Source: Ianthella basta
Lineage: Eukaryota; Porifera; Demospongiae; Verongiida; Ianthellidae
Reading direction: 5' to 3'
Length of the DNA stretch: 64,000 nt
NCBI GenBank assembly: GCA_964019415.1
Contig: OZ025882.1
Coordinates: forward strand, 4,312,427 to 4,376,426
Made by a program: the position numbers and the translations under genes. Below, piece by piece: positions 25,126-38,560 of the stretch (positions are counted from its first letter, which is position 1; every line of letters begins with the position of its first letter). The notes beneath the pieces were generated by a model. It was not told where the DNA came from, did not search any database, and saw nothing but the letters and a program-made list of their open reading frames with translations.

Positions 25126-28100
25126 ATGTCCACGCCGTGGTGTGGTCTGGCCGTGCTGTGCTTCATACTGTGCCGAGGTAATCGCATTCGTGCACGTAGT
25201 TACGATTTAATACTTATCACGTATATAGGCCTTCTGTCGGTGTATGCTTTAGGGTATGGGGAACAGAACTGTGAGCAAGGCTTCCAGCCCTGGGAGATGG
25301 TGGCCGCTACAGATGATACAGGAAGGAACAGACAGTTCATTGTACCGAGCCTTAACTTCTCGTGTGGTGGAGTGATCAGTAACTGGGTCCTGAGGAGAGG
25401 AAGCAGAAACGTTGGTAGCGATAATATGATAGTACTTCAACTGTGGCGGGAAAAAGAGGCTGGATCAGAATCGACCTACCTTCTACAAACTGAACAAACA
25501 CATACTGCAAGAACAATTAATGCTGCGTCATATGTCTTCACAGCATCCCCTTCAATGTCAGTGTCTTCTGGAGATGTGTTTGGATGTTACTTACCCAGTA
25601 ATGGACTTAGGATGGGAACTGTAACTGGTATGCCAATGCACACTATGTTCAGATCAAGTAACCGTGCCAGACCTACAGTATTCACTGCTGGAATTGCTGG
25701 ATTTAATGCGTCTCCTCTGATAACAATTAACTTTAGTAAGTCTTTACATTACATGATGATTACTTGTAGTGGTGAATTGTGAGGACGGAACAAGCAAAGT
25801 GCACAGTGACATTGCATAGCTGTAGGGTCGTATCATCTTTAAATATGCCTTTGCCACCAATTGTGCCATGTGAAAGGCTCCCTTACAACTCCCTACACAG
25901 CTCCATTCTCTACTATGACATCATTCACTGAGGACTTACCTGAAGCAACTGCTTCCAGTCTGAGACCTGAATCAACCTCAAATCCACCCTCAGAATCTAT
26001 ATCAAGTAGTGGCAGTGCTAGTGCATTACCAACGAGTAAGCTCACATTTCCACTGAACTGTGTATTATACTGTCATACTGATCAATTACAACTCTTAGAC
26101 TACTGGCTACAAGGAGTAGTGTATATGTCTACAGATCAAAACGTCTTGTATCGTATTTAATGATTCCCAGCTTTGACCTGCTCCAATATCTGCTTTCTCA
26201 TCAAACCTAATATGCAGCAATGAACCTTTACAGTATCATGTCTACAGACATACATACACACGTATATGCATGTCTGTGTCCATCAGTTTTGTAACAGTGT
26301 AGCTATATGATTCTCCATTGCAAGATTTGGAGACAGTTTCATCTCTACACAATGTCAATATACGTACATGAGATGATCTGCACTTGTTTTCCTTCTTGAA
26401 CCACAGGGAGTTTCCCACTTGACACATTCTTGTGTATCTATTTACCTCTCCTCCATTTCCCTTTCTGTACATGTCAAGGTGCACTCTATTTCAATGTTGT
26501 TTTCATGTTATTCAATACAGGTATGGCTGCAGCTGATGAGACCACTGCCTCTCAGCCTCACTCCTCCTCTTCCCCTATGCCAAGTTCCCCTTCTTCTACA
26601 GCAATGGAAAGAGGGGGGAGTGCTGATGATGCCTCTTCCACTGATGGTGCTGTCATTGCTGGTGTAGTACTGGCTGTGGTTTTCACGATTGTCCTGTTAT
26701 CTGTGGTACTAGTAGTGGCATCCATTATATGTTGCAAGATTAGAGTATATAAGGAATACAACATTGACAAACATTCCGGACACCATGGTGAGCTAGTCCC
26801 ATGTCCTTATCCTTCACTCATTCATATGCAATATCTCTAACATATATACCGTTACCAAGGAAACCATGTTTCAGGCCTATAATTGGGCATGGTTTCCTTG
26901 TCATCAGCTTTCATTCCTGTCATTGCCTGCTCACCAGGCACATAGTTATGGCTAGACAGGTTTGTAATGCTAGCACTCATCCAGGCTTGCCATGTCAATG
27001 CCTTGCATTCATCTGGTTTACTAATATGTGACTGTACTTCAAATAATATATGAAGCATCGATCATCATCATCATCAAGCATATTGTACATGCATGCTATG
27101 TAAATAATTCATAACCACATCAGCTAGCTGATATATTATGTAATCAGTTATTTGTCAAATACTCAATTATCTGTCATGCCATTGCTGGAAGGATTGACAT
27201 AGGTGGTCCAGGTAGTCTCTGATGATATTTCTTAAACTTTCAGTCTGCACTTCTTAGGCCAGTCCTGGTATACCAGCAGATCCGCCCACTTCAAAACTGC
27301 TTTCAGCGTGTCACTTCATTGGAAGTTGGGCCGACCCCAATTCTGCTTTCCTTCTGCTATTTTTGAAAACATCACCACCCTTGGAAGACAATCTCCTGGC
27401 AGGTTGATCAACCTGGCAGCCCAGGACCAGGACAGTGTGTGTACATGTTCTGCCAGCTGCACCCATAGGGGCAACATGCCCAGTTCATGGTAGGCAATGC
27501 TCATGCTCATGTGATCATTGGGTTTTGACCCTAGCAACAACCTGGCGAGTCAGTATTGTAGTGTCTTCAGTTGGTTGTGTCCAGCTATTGTTCAGTAGTA
27601 GGTGGACAACACCTGAGTGCTGAACATTCTCACCTTTGTACACCTACTCACCTCGCTAATATATATTCATGAGCCATCCATTGTTCGGTTAATTAGTAGG
27701 CAAGCTCCAATTGGTGTGTTTCAGCTCACCTTAAAAATGTTCCATACAGTTGCTCAACCATTGCCCTGTAGCACAACTGGCATCCTGTTGCATAACCAGG
27801 CAAATTAAGCAGCCGTATAGAACATAATTATGTATGTATCACAATTATAGTCATCTGAAGTCTTCCCTTATAATATACCATTACATTGCCATAGGTGCTT
27901 CTACTCCTGAAGCAAGCACAGTGGTGACTATGCAGGACAATCCCTCCTACATTGCAGTGGAAGGAGGAGTGATACTTGAGCCAAATCCTTGCTACTCAAC
28001 CATACAAGGAAACTCTGGCCATGAGCCAATCAGTGGTAAGGGAAAAGGTTTATAGATAGGCCTTGTATGTACAAACAATCTTTTGTGGCTACAGGAATGG

Positions 28101-28510
28101 TCATACGAAGAGGAATTTTGAAGTTCGCTAGCCTTTCACAGAACAAGATAATATAATTATGCCACATGTTTCGTCAGCTTTGCAGCTGTCATTATTAGTA
28201 CTATATACAACACTGTACTATAATAATAAAATATTTCTACAAAAATAGCAAGGATGTAGGGATGGCACAAAACTCCGATCCAATATACACACACATAATG
28301 TCTCATGCTTTATTTGTAGAGTAGTGGGTTGCCATCACATAGTCAAAGGAATGACAGAATGTGCTGTGGGCTGTGCTTCCTTTAGCATAATGTGTGCCAT
28401 GCAGTGTGTTTTATGCAATCTCTTGTGCACACACCATGCTTGTTGCCTTTCCTGCAGCCCCTTGTGGTGGTGACTATGAGTATATTGCACTTAATGAGTT
28501 CAGAAATTAA
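25126..28510 (+). CDS. Copy 4: N-type (kinase-less) transmembrane receptor, 376 aa
   Basis: Exons are 25126-25177, 25253-25735, 25901-26035, 26521-26787, 27895-28035 and 28458-28510, all phase 1 and with consensus splice sites, open to TAA. The signal peptide is the class 2 form (MSTPWCGLAVLCFIL). The ectodomain has the three family Cys, the variable loop RRGSRNVGSDN and the ending PSNGLRMG. The helix is VIAGVVLAVVFTIVLLSV. The tail reads NPSYIAVEGGV and NPCYSTI, then ends DYEYIALNEFRN, as in copy 2. It lies between K-type copies 3 and 5 and has no kinase exons before the next signal peptide at 30396. It is likely a surface receptor that signals through phosphotyrosine adaptors; the function is inferred from motifs alone. 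Confidence 0.8.
26856..26900. repeat. Perfect 13-bp inverted repeat, 19-nt loop
   Basis: CAAGGAAACCATG (26856-26868) and CATGGTTTCCTTG (26888-26900) flank a unique loop just after exon 4 of copy 4. Copy 2 lacks it at the equivalent place, so it is a small insertion. Confidence 0.7.
27180..27640 (-). mobile_element. Non-LTR retrotransposon 3' ORF fragment in a copy 4 intron
   Basis: Minus-strand frame with SKPNDHMSM, ELGMLPLWVQ, PGDCLPRVVMFSKIAEG. It is paralogous to 11590-12070 and sits at the same intron position. Confidence 0.6.
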
Positions 28511-28798
28511 TCTCTGGAAATCTTTGCACATTGTATACTGAGACTACTCTTTATTGATCTTTCATCTTACGTTGTATACCATTATCATGTTATATCCATA
28601 TGTGTTGCAGCCATGTTAGATAGTTGTGTTTTGCTCTGCAGCTAACACTTAGCAGATTAAGAATTGGTGCAGAGTCCACTTGCATGGGTGGATTGCTTTC
28701 AATGCATTTCAATAAGTATATGACCAGTGACTTTCACCATTTCTAGCTCATGGCACAGCATGCATGTTGGAAAGGGGAATGTCTGAGTTAATCATGAG

Positions 28799-29052
28799 CA
28801 GTAGCATCATTTTAGGATTGTTATTCATTCCCACACCCACCAGCTCTCACATGTCCTGCCCCCGCCTGTTTGCCCCTATCTGTCACTTCTCCCACCCTGT
28901 CCACACATATAAACTGCTTTGCCCTGTTTTGTAATCCCCATTCACTGATGAGGACCCTTGGATTAGGATCGTAACTTGTGATTGGACCCCTACACCTGTC
29001 TCCAATTCGATTGGCTAGAGTAGTTTCTAGAGAAACTGTGCATGTCATTGAG
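28799..29052. mobile_element. About 250-bp insertion after copy 4, possible SINE
   Basis: The pseudo-N0 paralogue reads ATGAGCTTATAGGCTGAAG near 6560 without interruption. Here the same sequence is split: ATCATGAGC lies at the left and TTATAGGCTGAAG resumes on the right, after ATTGAGG. The insert contains GATGAGGACCCTTGGATTAG near its right end. There are no long ORFs. The possible short target duplication ATGAG/ATTGAG is imperfect. Confidence 0.55.
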
Positions 29053-29678
29053 GTTATAGGCTGAAGACATCAACACTGCATAGTGTAGCAGGCTATAGTG
29101 GTATAAACCCAGTCATTGTACTGTCTGCGAACAAAGACAGTTCCTCATGCAAGTTGTGTAAAATTAAAAATGAGTGAATAGAAACGGGTATTTGTAGATG
29201 TGTAGTAGGTGGTTGGTTTGTTCCCCTGTTCGATTTGCTTCAAATGCAAAACAGCAAGACCAGATCACCTAGTTTACTATTAAGATTCATGCCCAGCGGA
29301 ACAGCTCAGGCTGCCCAGGCCATGGCCTGACCAGATTTTTAGGCCTGGCCATTCTTTTGTATAGCTAAGATGCTGGCCTGTGCATGTGGCCATCTAGGTA
29401 AGATTGTCTTGACGTGGCCTGACCTCCTTTAAAGTGCTACCTCGAGATCCGGGCCTGTGATTCTACATTCAATATAAAGCATAACATAACTATGGCATAC
29501 ATACCAGTGTTGCACCTATGTACACAAGCTTAAGGGAGACTCACATGCTACCTATAATAACTAAATAATAGCATACCATACATTTATACGGTGAATTGTA
29601 GCTTGTATGGACAAATCTATCACTTGATCCATTATCACTGATGTATAATCTAGTTTGAATAATGATGTAGTCCCAAAG

Positions 29679-29817
29679 GTATTTCTGCTCCTGAAGCAAG
29701 CACAGTACAATGACAGGACAATCCCTTCTACACTGCAGTGTAGGAACGAGGGGTACTTGAGCAAAATCATTACTACTCTACCATACAAGCAAAACTCTGG
29801 CTATGAGCCAATCAGTG
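29679..29817 (+). pseudogene. Dead extra N-type tail exon before copy 5
   Basis: It matches exon 5N (CTCCTGAAGCAAGCACAGT, GGACAATCCC, AGCCAATCAGTG) but has deletions, a stop, and CAAGAGG where the donor GTAAGG should be. Confidence 0.65.
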
Positions 29818-29869
29818 CAAGAGGATTATAGTTTAGTATGAGACAATTTGGTTTACTTATGTGTACACA

Positions 29870-29965
29870 TAATATCTCCTTTGTCAGCTGCAAACAAAAT
29901 TGCATGTAGCCGACAAAGGCCTAGCTACATGACCAAAACATGCTGCAGTCAGTTGCTGATGGATT
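29870..29965. repeat. Foldback palindrome before copy 5
   Basis: Paralogue of 8833-8965: CCTTTGTCAGCTGCA faces TGTAGCCGACAAAGG, less perfect than in copy 2. Confidence 0.5.
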
Positions 29966-30287
29966 CTGCCGTGTCATTGTTCACAACCTTTTAACCTGCA
30001 CAGAACAACTTAGCAATGAAACTCTAAGACATGCACCCCACAGCGATTGTATGTGAATAGTGGTTGGACTGTAGCTGTGGATTGTAATTGTGTATTATTC
30101 GAAGATACACAGATGCAGCCATGTGCTGCCTGAAGAACAGCTACACAGTTGTGTATGATGAGCACATCATTCTGACTTTGGACTGATGCACCTACCGTAG
30201 TAGAATGCCATAATGTGTACACAGCTTTGGAACTCACAACAGTGAGCTGATTGATCACAAATAGCTGAATGTGGAACAGCCAGCTTG

Positions 30288-30325
30288 CCGGAAGTACGAG
30301 GTGTATTGCAAGTCACGCTATATAG
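30288..30325 (+). promoter_or_regulatory. Putative class 1 core promoter of copy 5
   Basis: CCGGAAGT at 30288-30295 and TATATAG at 30319-30325, 71 bp before the ATG, in the same arrangement as copy 2. Confidence 0.5.
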
Positions 30326-32662
30326 CCCCACCTATTTAGCACACACCCATCTGTGTGAGCCAGTGTGGCCAAGGGAGTGAGTAGCTAGGCTAAAAATGTA
30401 TGCACCTTGGTGTGGTTTGGCTTTGGTGTGCTTCAACCTGCTATTCCTCACGCTGTGCCAAGGTAATCACATTCGCATATGTGGTTTCGGCTACTTGCCA
30501 TCACGTGTTATCGACCAGTCTGTGTATTATTGTTCTAGCGAATGGGGAACAGAGCTGTGCGCAAGGTTTCCAGTCCTGGGAGATGGTGGCCGCTACACGT
30601 GATACAAGAAGGAACAGACAGTTCATTGTACCGAGCCTTAACTTCTCGTGTGGTGGAGTCATCAGTAACTGGGTCCTGAGGAGAGGAAGCAGAAACGTTC
30701 GTAGCGCTAATATCATAGTACTTCAACTGTGGCGGGAAAAAGAGGCTGGATCGACCTACACTCTACAAACTGAACAAGCACATACTGCAGGAACATGTAA
30801 TGCTGCAACATGTGTCTTCACAGCATCCCCTTCAATGACAGTGTCTTCTGGAGATGTGTTTGGATGCTATGTACCCAGTAATGGACTTAGGATGGGATTT
30901 GTAGCTGGTACGCCAATGCATACTGTGTTCCCATCAAGTAACCGTGCCAGACCTACAGAATTCACTGCTGGAAATGCTGGATTTAATGCGTCTCCTCTGA
31001 TAACAATTAACTTTAGTAAGTCTTTACATTACATGATGATTACTTGTAGTGGTGAATTGTAAGGATGGAATAAAGCAAAGTGCACAGTGACAATGCATAG
31101 CTGTAGGATAGTTTCACCCTTAATATGCCTTTGCCACCAATTATGCCATGTCAAAGGCTCACCTACAACTCCCTACACAGCTCCATTCTCTACTGTGACA
31201 TCATCCACTGAGGAGATACCTGAGGCAACTGTTTCCAATCTGAGACCTGAATCCACCTCAAGTCCACCCTCAGAATCTACATCAAGTAGTGGCAGTGCTA
31301 GTGCATCACCAACGAGTAAGCTCACATTTCCACTGAACTGTGTATTACTGTTGTACTGATCAGTTACAGCTCTTAAGACTACTGGTTACAAGGAGTAGTG
31401 TAGATGTCTACAGTCATCTGTGCACACGTATATATGCATGCATGCGACATACATACACATGTATATGCATGTCTGTGTCCATCAGTTTGTAACAGTGTAG
31501 CTATATGATTCTCTATTGCACAATTTGGAAACACAGTATCATCTCTACACAATGCCATTGTACATACATCTGTACTTGTTTCCTTCTTGAATCACTGATA
31601 GTTTCCCACTTGACACATTTCTGTGTGTTTTTGTGTATCTTTCCTCACTTTCTCTTTCTGTATATGTCAAGGTGCACTCTATTTCAATGTTGCTTTCATG
31701 TTATTCAATACAGGTATAGCTGCAACTGAGGAGTCCACTGCCTCTCAACCTCACTCCACCTCTTCCCCTATGTCTCCCTTCTTCTACAGCAATGGAAGGA
31801 GGGGGGAGTGCTGATGATGTATCTTCCACTGATGGTCCTGTCATTGCTGGTGTAGTACTGGCTGTGGTTTTCACGATTGTCCTGTTATCTGTGGTACTAG
31901 TAGTGGCATCCATTATATGTTACAAGATTAGAGTATTGAAGAAATACAACATTGAGACACATTCCAGACACAATGGTGAGCTAGTCCCATGTCTTTATCC
32001 TCCATTCATGCATACACAATATCTCTAACATATCGTACTCATTACTGTACAAGAATATGCAAGTACTTGTTATACTTCATCCAAATGCTGATTGTGTATA
32101 TATATGTATATACCTTGTGGTCAACTTGTACATATTCCTTACAATACTGAGTGCCCACTGGTGTTCATTCACTTTGCTAGAGCTCTATTCTATGCTCCAG
32201 TCTATTGCATGAATATGTACGTCTCAGAGCTCGCATCCACTACCAGCACATGATTCCCTCAGTACGTGAAATATGTAGTAACTCTTCCACATTGTGTCAT
32301 CCCCAGGTGACGCTGCTGCAGACTGTGACTACACCCCCCTGCTGCCAACCTATGTTAATCACACTGCTGTTAATGGAACTTACACAATGTTGACTACTTG
32401 TCTTGTTACAACTGACGTTGTTGCTGCTAGTGGAGAGTATACAGAGGTCCCTGACGTGGTGGCCAGTGCTGTCACATCTACCAGCTCAGATAACCCCCAA
32501 TCCCATGAAGTACCACAGCCAACAGTATCGGATGACCAGTATGAAAGAGTCGTCAGTCCCGAACTTCCCCATTCCTCTTTTTTGTATGTACCAACAAGGT
32601 GAGTGTGTGATACTTGTCATAACATAATGTTAGGTTTTGTACCTGGATATGTCAGCTATGGC

Positions 32663-32748
32663 AAATGTATGAGTGTGTGTGTGTGTGCGTGTGTGCGCAC
32701 ATGCGTGCGTGTGTGTGTGTGTGTGCGTGCGTGCGTGCGTGTGTGTCA
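32663..32748. repeat. Imperfect (TG)n/(CG) tract in intron 5 of copy 5
   Basis: TG dinucleotides with GCGC and CGTGCG interruptions, at the same intron position as the TG tracts of copies 3, 6 and 7. Confidence 0.85.
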
Positions 32749-33439
32749 CTGCTTGTATGGTATATCCTTGTAGGAAGCAAGAGAGCAGAGCTGCACAGTA
32801 CTCCACAATGCCATTCCAATTGCAGCTTCCTTACTGTAAACTGCTGATGTGTGGTTTGCTTGCTCCTTTACAGTATGAAGAGACCCCAGAGTATGACAAT
32901 GTGCAGTTTGCTCCTCCAGCGAATGAAGTGGAGGAGCTCTATGGACAACTAGCAGAGAGAAAGTGCATTGAAATACCAAGACAGAGTGTCAGGTGAGTGG
33001 GCAAAAGTAGTAAGTGTAAAAGGGCACACACTGACCATCTGGGGGTGGATTATCACATAGGTCAAAGCAAGTACTTGGCTCAGGGCATTTTGGAGTGGTG
33101 TTGAAAGGAGAGTGGGTGACACCTTGGGGGACACAAGAGGTTGCCATCAAGAGCTTGAAAAGTGGATTTAGTGAGGAAGCCAAGGTTAAGTTCCTTCAAG
33201 AGGCAGCCATCATGGCTCAGTTCAGGCATCCCCACATTGTGAGGCTACTGGGAGCAGTCACTGTGGATGAACCGGTAGGTTTGTGTGGTTCCTTGAGATA
33301 TGCTGGGTGTTCTCTTCTTCTTGTCCCTTCTCAGTATTCTCACACTTCTGATTGTTGTGCTTTCAATACAGAATATGATTGTACTTGAGTTCCTGAGCAA
33401 AGGAGACTTGCTGAGCTACCTACTGAAGATACCTTCTGA

Positions 33440-34860
33440 GTGAGTGTAGATACATATATATGTACACTCAGTGAACAGCTAATATATAGAGCAAGTTTTA
33501 GCAAAAATTGGAGCCAGCTATTTGCGTGGACTGTGTTTGTAACTGCGTGTTGTTGATGGCCTGCACGAGTGTAATGCGCACAGCATTAGTGTTTAGCTGT
33601 TTTATACATAGGCAAAGGGTAGTCAGACGTCACACAGCCCCTCCCCACAAGGAGGAAGGTTCAGGTACCATCGCATACATTGAATTCTGCCCGCATAGTT
33701 GTGCTTTGATCAGATAGCAGGACAGTTCAGTAACACCTGCCAATATGCTAATTAGATGTGCACAATTCAAGTATATACAATGGTAAAGCCAGTGAGGGTG
33801 ATGGAAGCAGCAGTGAACAATGCTGTTCATCATCTTGTGTATGGTTCTATCTGGTGTCATTTTTAGCTGAGAAGCCTTTGCATTTGCATACTGGCTTCAG
33901 GAAAGACTGTGCTTTGTATGTCTTCCTGTTCAGATTGCAGCTGTGCTGTGACCATGTCACTTCGTTGCCAGCGAGGAATGCCACTGCAGAATTGTCTTGC
34001 ATATACATAGCTAGCTGTGAATGAAACAGTGCAGCTTACAATTTCTTAGTCAACAATACGTACTTACGTGTACAAAGTACGTGTACACATTGACATGAAA
34101 TACGCTCCAGAGCAACAGGTCAATGTATGTGATGATACCTGACCCTTCCCCTTGTGGAGAGGGATCAAGCAACACTTGACTAGCAGAAGAGGTCAAAGTT
34201 ACACAGACAGTTTTGACCACATACAGTTGGCCAATATGTAGCCTTCATACATACATATATATGTACACCCATTGAACAGCTAGTTGAGCACGATTTAGAA
34301 AAGGTTTGAACCAGCTATTTGCGAGAAGATCCATACTGTGTTTATAACTGTGTGTTGTTGGTAGCCTGCATAAGTGTAATGCGCACAGCATTAGTTTTTA
34401 GCTGTTTTACACATAGGCGAAGGGTAGTCAGACGTCATCTTGCGTATGGTTCTGTCTGGTGTCGTTTCGGCTGAGAAGCCTTTGCAGTTGCATACTGGCT
34501 TCAGGAAAGCCTGTGCTTTGCATGTCTTCCTGGTCAGATTGCAGCTGTGCTGTGATCATGTCACTTCGTTGCCAGCAAGGAATGCCACTGCAGGATTGTC
34601 TTGCATATACGTAGCTAGCTTCAAATGGAACAGTGCAGCTTACAAATGCTTAGTCAACAATACTTACTTACATGTACAGAGCACATGTGCATGTTGACGC
34701 ATGAAATGCACTCCAGAGCAACAAGTCGATGTATGTGATGATACCTGACCCTTCCCCTTGTGGGGAGGGATCAAGCAACACTTGACTAGCAGGAGAGGTC
34801 AAAGTTGCAGAGACAGTTTTGGCCACATACAGTTGGCTTTCATCAGCTGATGAATGGGTG
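33440..34860. repeat. Internal duplication in intron 8 of copy 5
   Basis: The segment running from ATACATATATATGTACAC through GCCAGC(G/A)AGGAATGCCACTGCA appears at about 33448-34030 and again at about 34240-34700. Copies 3, 6 and 7 have it once. The duplication enlarges the intron before the catalytic-loop exon to about 1.7 kb. Confidence 0.7.
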
Positions 34861-37800
34861 CATGCCTACACAGCTGAAATGTCATAAGTACGTAATTTGG
34901 TGCCTTCTGCTATTGTAGCATGAAAATCAGGTTCAAAGCCGCAGTATATGGTAATCCAGGAACATAGTATTTATGTCTTAGATTTGCCTTAATCATAGAT
35001 AACCAACGGAACATCTATGACAGTACATACGTATGCATTATGACTGTACACAGCAAGGACCCTTTACAATTGTATGATTGAACATTTCTTTCTCAATTGC
35101 CTGATAGCAAACAAAGTGCAAAACTGCCAACTCAGTTGCTTCAGTTCTGCCAAGAGATTGCTGATGGCATGAAGTACCTCTCAAAGAAAGGATTTATCCA
35201 CCGTGACCTGGCGGCAAGGAACATCCTACTGGATGGAAGACTCAGATGTAAAGTAAGTATAGACTGCTATTCAATCTGAACAATTTGTATTATGATACTG
35301 TCCATGACGTTTGTTGCAATAAGCTGTTAAAGTGTTACTACCAGTTATTTGAATTGAAAATATGTACCATCAAGTATTGTAGCAAAGCTGAGTATTGTGG
35401 TGGAGATGTGATGTGCTGCCAGTGTTGCCCAGTAGCCACTTCCTCTGGTTTGTCCCTTCTGACCAGATTGCAGATTTTGGTCTGTCCAGGGATATAGTTG
35501 ATGACACCTACTATACTGCAACAGCAGGGAAAATCCCTATTAAATGGACAGGTCCTGAGGTATTCAGTAACACTTGGAATGTTCTCATTTGAAATTGCCT
35601 AACTTTCTCTGTGTTGCAGATTTAAACAGCTAGCGGATATCAATGTTCTCGTATCTGTTTGGTCACTAATTAACTACTCAGGCCCTATTCTTCAAGAAGT
35701 ACAGCACAAGTAGTGATGTGTGGAGTTACGGGATGCTGATGAAAGAAATATGGTCACTGGGGGAGAAGCCGTTTCCCTCCTTGACTCCACTGGAAGTGAG
35801 TTAATTGTTTGTGAGTGTTTGTATACTTGGTAACATGCAGTAATAATGTACCCTCTGTGTATGCATGGTCATTGTCCCTTCTTCCTCCTATCATCTCCAC
35901 ATGCCCTGCATATGTAGTGTGTGACCAAGCTCCAGGATGACCCTCACTATGTCCAGCCTCCTCCACCAGGCTGTCCTAGGGCCATCTATCAGCAAATGGT
36001 ACTCTGCTGGTAAGTTTTAAAGGCATTGGTTAAGCACCATCAATGGAATGATTACAGCAATCATGTAGAGGCTTCAGTGGCTATACTGATCTCAATGCTT
36101 AACTGTTCACACTACTTCATGCTTACAGTTGCCTTTGTCAATTAAGGAAGTGCTGTTAACGTTTCAGAGTAATAAAGTGACAGAAGAATAATGAGATAAC
36201 AAGATGATACTGATGAGAGATGATTATGAACAATGTGGAACAATCTTGAGCTATATCACAACAAGGGGCAAATCTGATGGTTGGGGCTCCAATTCCCTGA
36301 TGTCATAACTGATATGGCTAAGATTGTGCACAGGGCATGGTATGGTATGTAACAGCTGAGGTAGACATAAATGACTCAAAGAAAAGCAATCGTTCTCACA
36401 GTATGTCCAGTGAGGGCAATAGGCACATGTAGTCTCGCTCCATTAGTACAACGGATGGAGTAGACAACTCACTCCCTTTTATTCCCTAATGAAACTGGTA
36501 TCCGTAAGGTGGACAAGCAGTCAGCTAACGGTGCTAGAAGGATGAAATGCCATTGGAATGAACTTTTTGTCCAGTGGCCCTAGTGCAAATGATGTAAACA
36601 AGGTTGCTGTAAATTCCTGAGTGGATGCTGAATCTCAAACAAAATGACTAGCTGGCAAGAACTGATCTATTTAGAAGTTTTGGAGTTTGCTGAAATGTCT
36701 AAACCGATCAGTTACTTGCCAGATAGTGATTTCATTGAAGCTTCAGTATAAACATGGTTATAGACCACTATCTTCCTTCGTCTTGGCAGCATCATGTGCC
36801 CTCCAGCAAATCTTCACCATGCAGTTTAGTTTATGGTACAATGTCATATCATTTACCATGTAGTTTAGTTAATGGTACAAGAGAGTTGAGGGTTGAGGTA
36901 CAGAGGGTTGCGGTAGCTGTGCAAAAGGGGAACGCAGCTGCCATGATAGGGATGTGCATGAGAACTGACAATGACAATGTCTATGACTTCTCATATTATT
37001 AACTGTTTTCCTTGCATGGATGCACACGCACATGCGTGTACCAGTAGCTGTATTGACCGGCATGACCAAGTGTACTTAGATATAATTATATAATTGTATA
37101 GTTATAGTACAATGTTATATCATTCCATGACTTGGACTTGAGAAAAGATGGCGGATGATGGCGGATGATGGCGCGCAGACCTGAGAAACCGATTACGCAG
37201 AATTGAAGCAGTGAGACGAAAGATGCCTGCTTGCTGTACGTGTAATATCAGCAGTAGATGTATAAAGTGTGTATGTGTTAAGAATGGAAGGAAATGTACA
37301 GGATGCGTCCCATCGAAAAACGGACGATGTGAGAACGAAGATTCGAACAGACCCTCAGGCAATGATCAAGACCTCTGCAGCGATCAACCTTCTACGAATA
37401 CTGCCAGTGTACCCATTCCGAATCCCGACGATGATACGGTTTACCAGCGGAATGCGCATGACATCGACGCGAATCTCAATGATTCAGTTCGGACTCTCCC
37501 TCCCTTCGAGAAAATGAGATCCCCAAGTTTCACCTGGGGAAATGCAGTTGACGGCTCGAAATTCTGTCGGAGAATAGGAGCAGCTTACCAAGAAGTCACG
37601 AAGTGGAGGAGAAATGTCTTCAATGTACCGTCAGGCAAAGCTGGCACGATGTTTGAACTCTCCCGATTATTTTGCGAGTACGGCAGTAAATCGCCAATGG
37701 AGAAGATTGCCATTACTGCTGCAATGACCATTCCACACTTAATGTTACAGAAGCCCCATGCCAAGTCCAAATCAAGGGATCATGCCTTATGTCTTGAAAG

Positions 37801-38560
37801 AAGGCTCAGCCTGTGGAAGGAAGGGGACATTGACAGCCTCCTTCAGGAGGGAAGAGCAATCCAGTTAAGACTGAGAAATGCAGGCCATGCAGACAGAGTT
37901 GACACAGGTCGAGCTTTCGCTCGCTTAATGTTCTGCGGGAGGACTAAAGCCGCCCTGAAGCTCATTACTGAGGATAAGGGTGGAGGCCCTCTGTCACCCC
38001 ACAGCCTGGTAGAATCTCCCCCTGGGCAGACGGATGAATGGACTGTACTTGACGAGCTTAGGAGTAAGCACCCAGAAGGAAAACCAGCAAGTCTGAACAG
38101 TATTGTTGATGAGAGCCCTAACGATGCTGCATTCCACCCAGTCATCTTCGACAACCTAGATGGCAAAACTATCAGAGAGACCATCTTGCGAATACAGGGC
38201 TCTGCCGGTCCATCTGACATAGATGCCTCTGGCTGGTGCAGAATGTGCACGTCCTTCTCCAGGGCCTCATCAGATCTCTGCAACAACATTGCATTGATGG
38301 CTAGAAGACTGTGTACAGAATATGTGGACCCCGGAGGTTTGTCCTCTTTCACAGCCTGTAGACTGATCGCTTTAGACAAGAACCCAGGAGTGCGACCCAT
38401 TGGAATTGGAGAAACTGTCAGAAGAACCATTGGAAAGGCTGTTCTTGGAATCCTCAAGGAAGATGTGCAGCGTGCCACTGGGTATATACAGTTGTGTGCA
38501 GGACAGGAATGTGGAAGCGAGGCTGCAATCCATGCAATGAGAGAAGTCTTCAGTAATGAT

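Noticed and set aside
37211-37222. Start of the element I protein at 37211
   Set aside because: That codon is GTG. The first ATG in frame is 37223, and it begins the Cys-rich motif.
37843-38478. 211-codon minus-strand ORF inside element I
   Set aside because: It lies antisense to the reverse transcriptase coding frame, which has recognisable motifs; the antisense frame has none.
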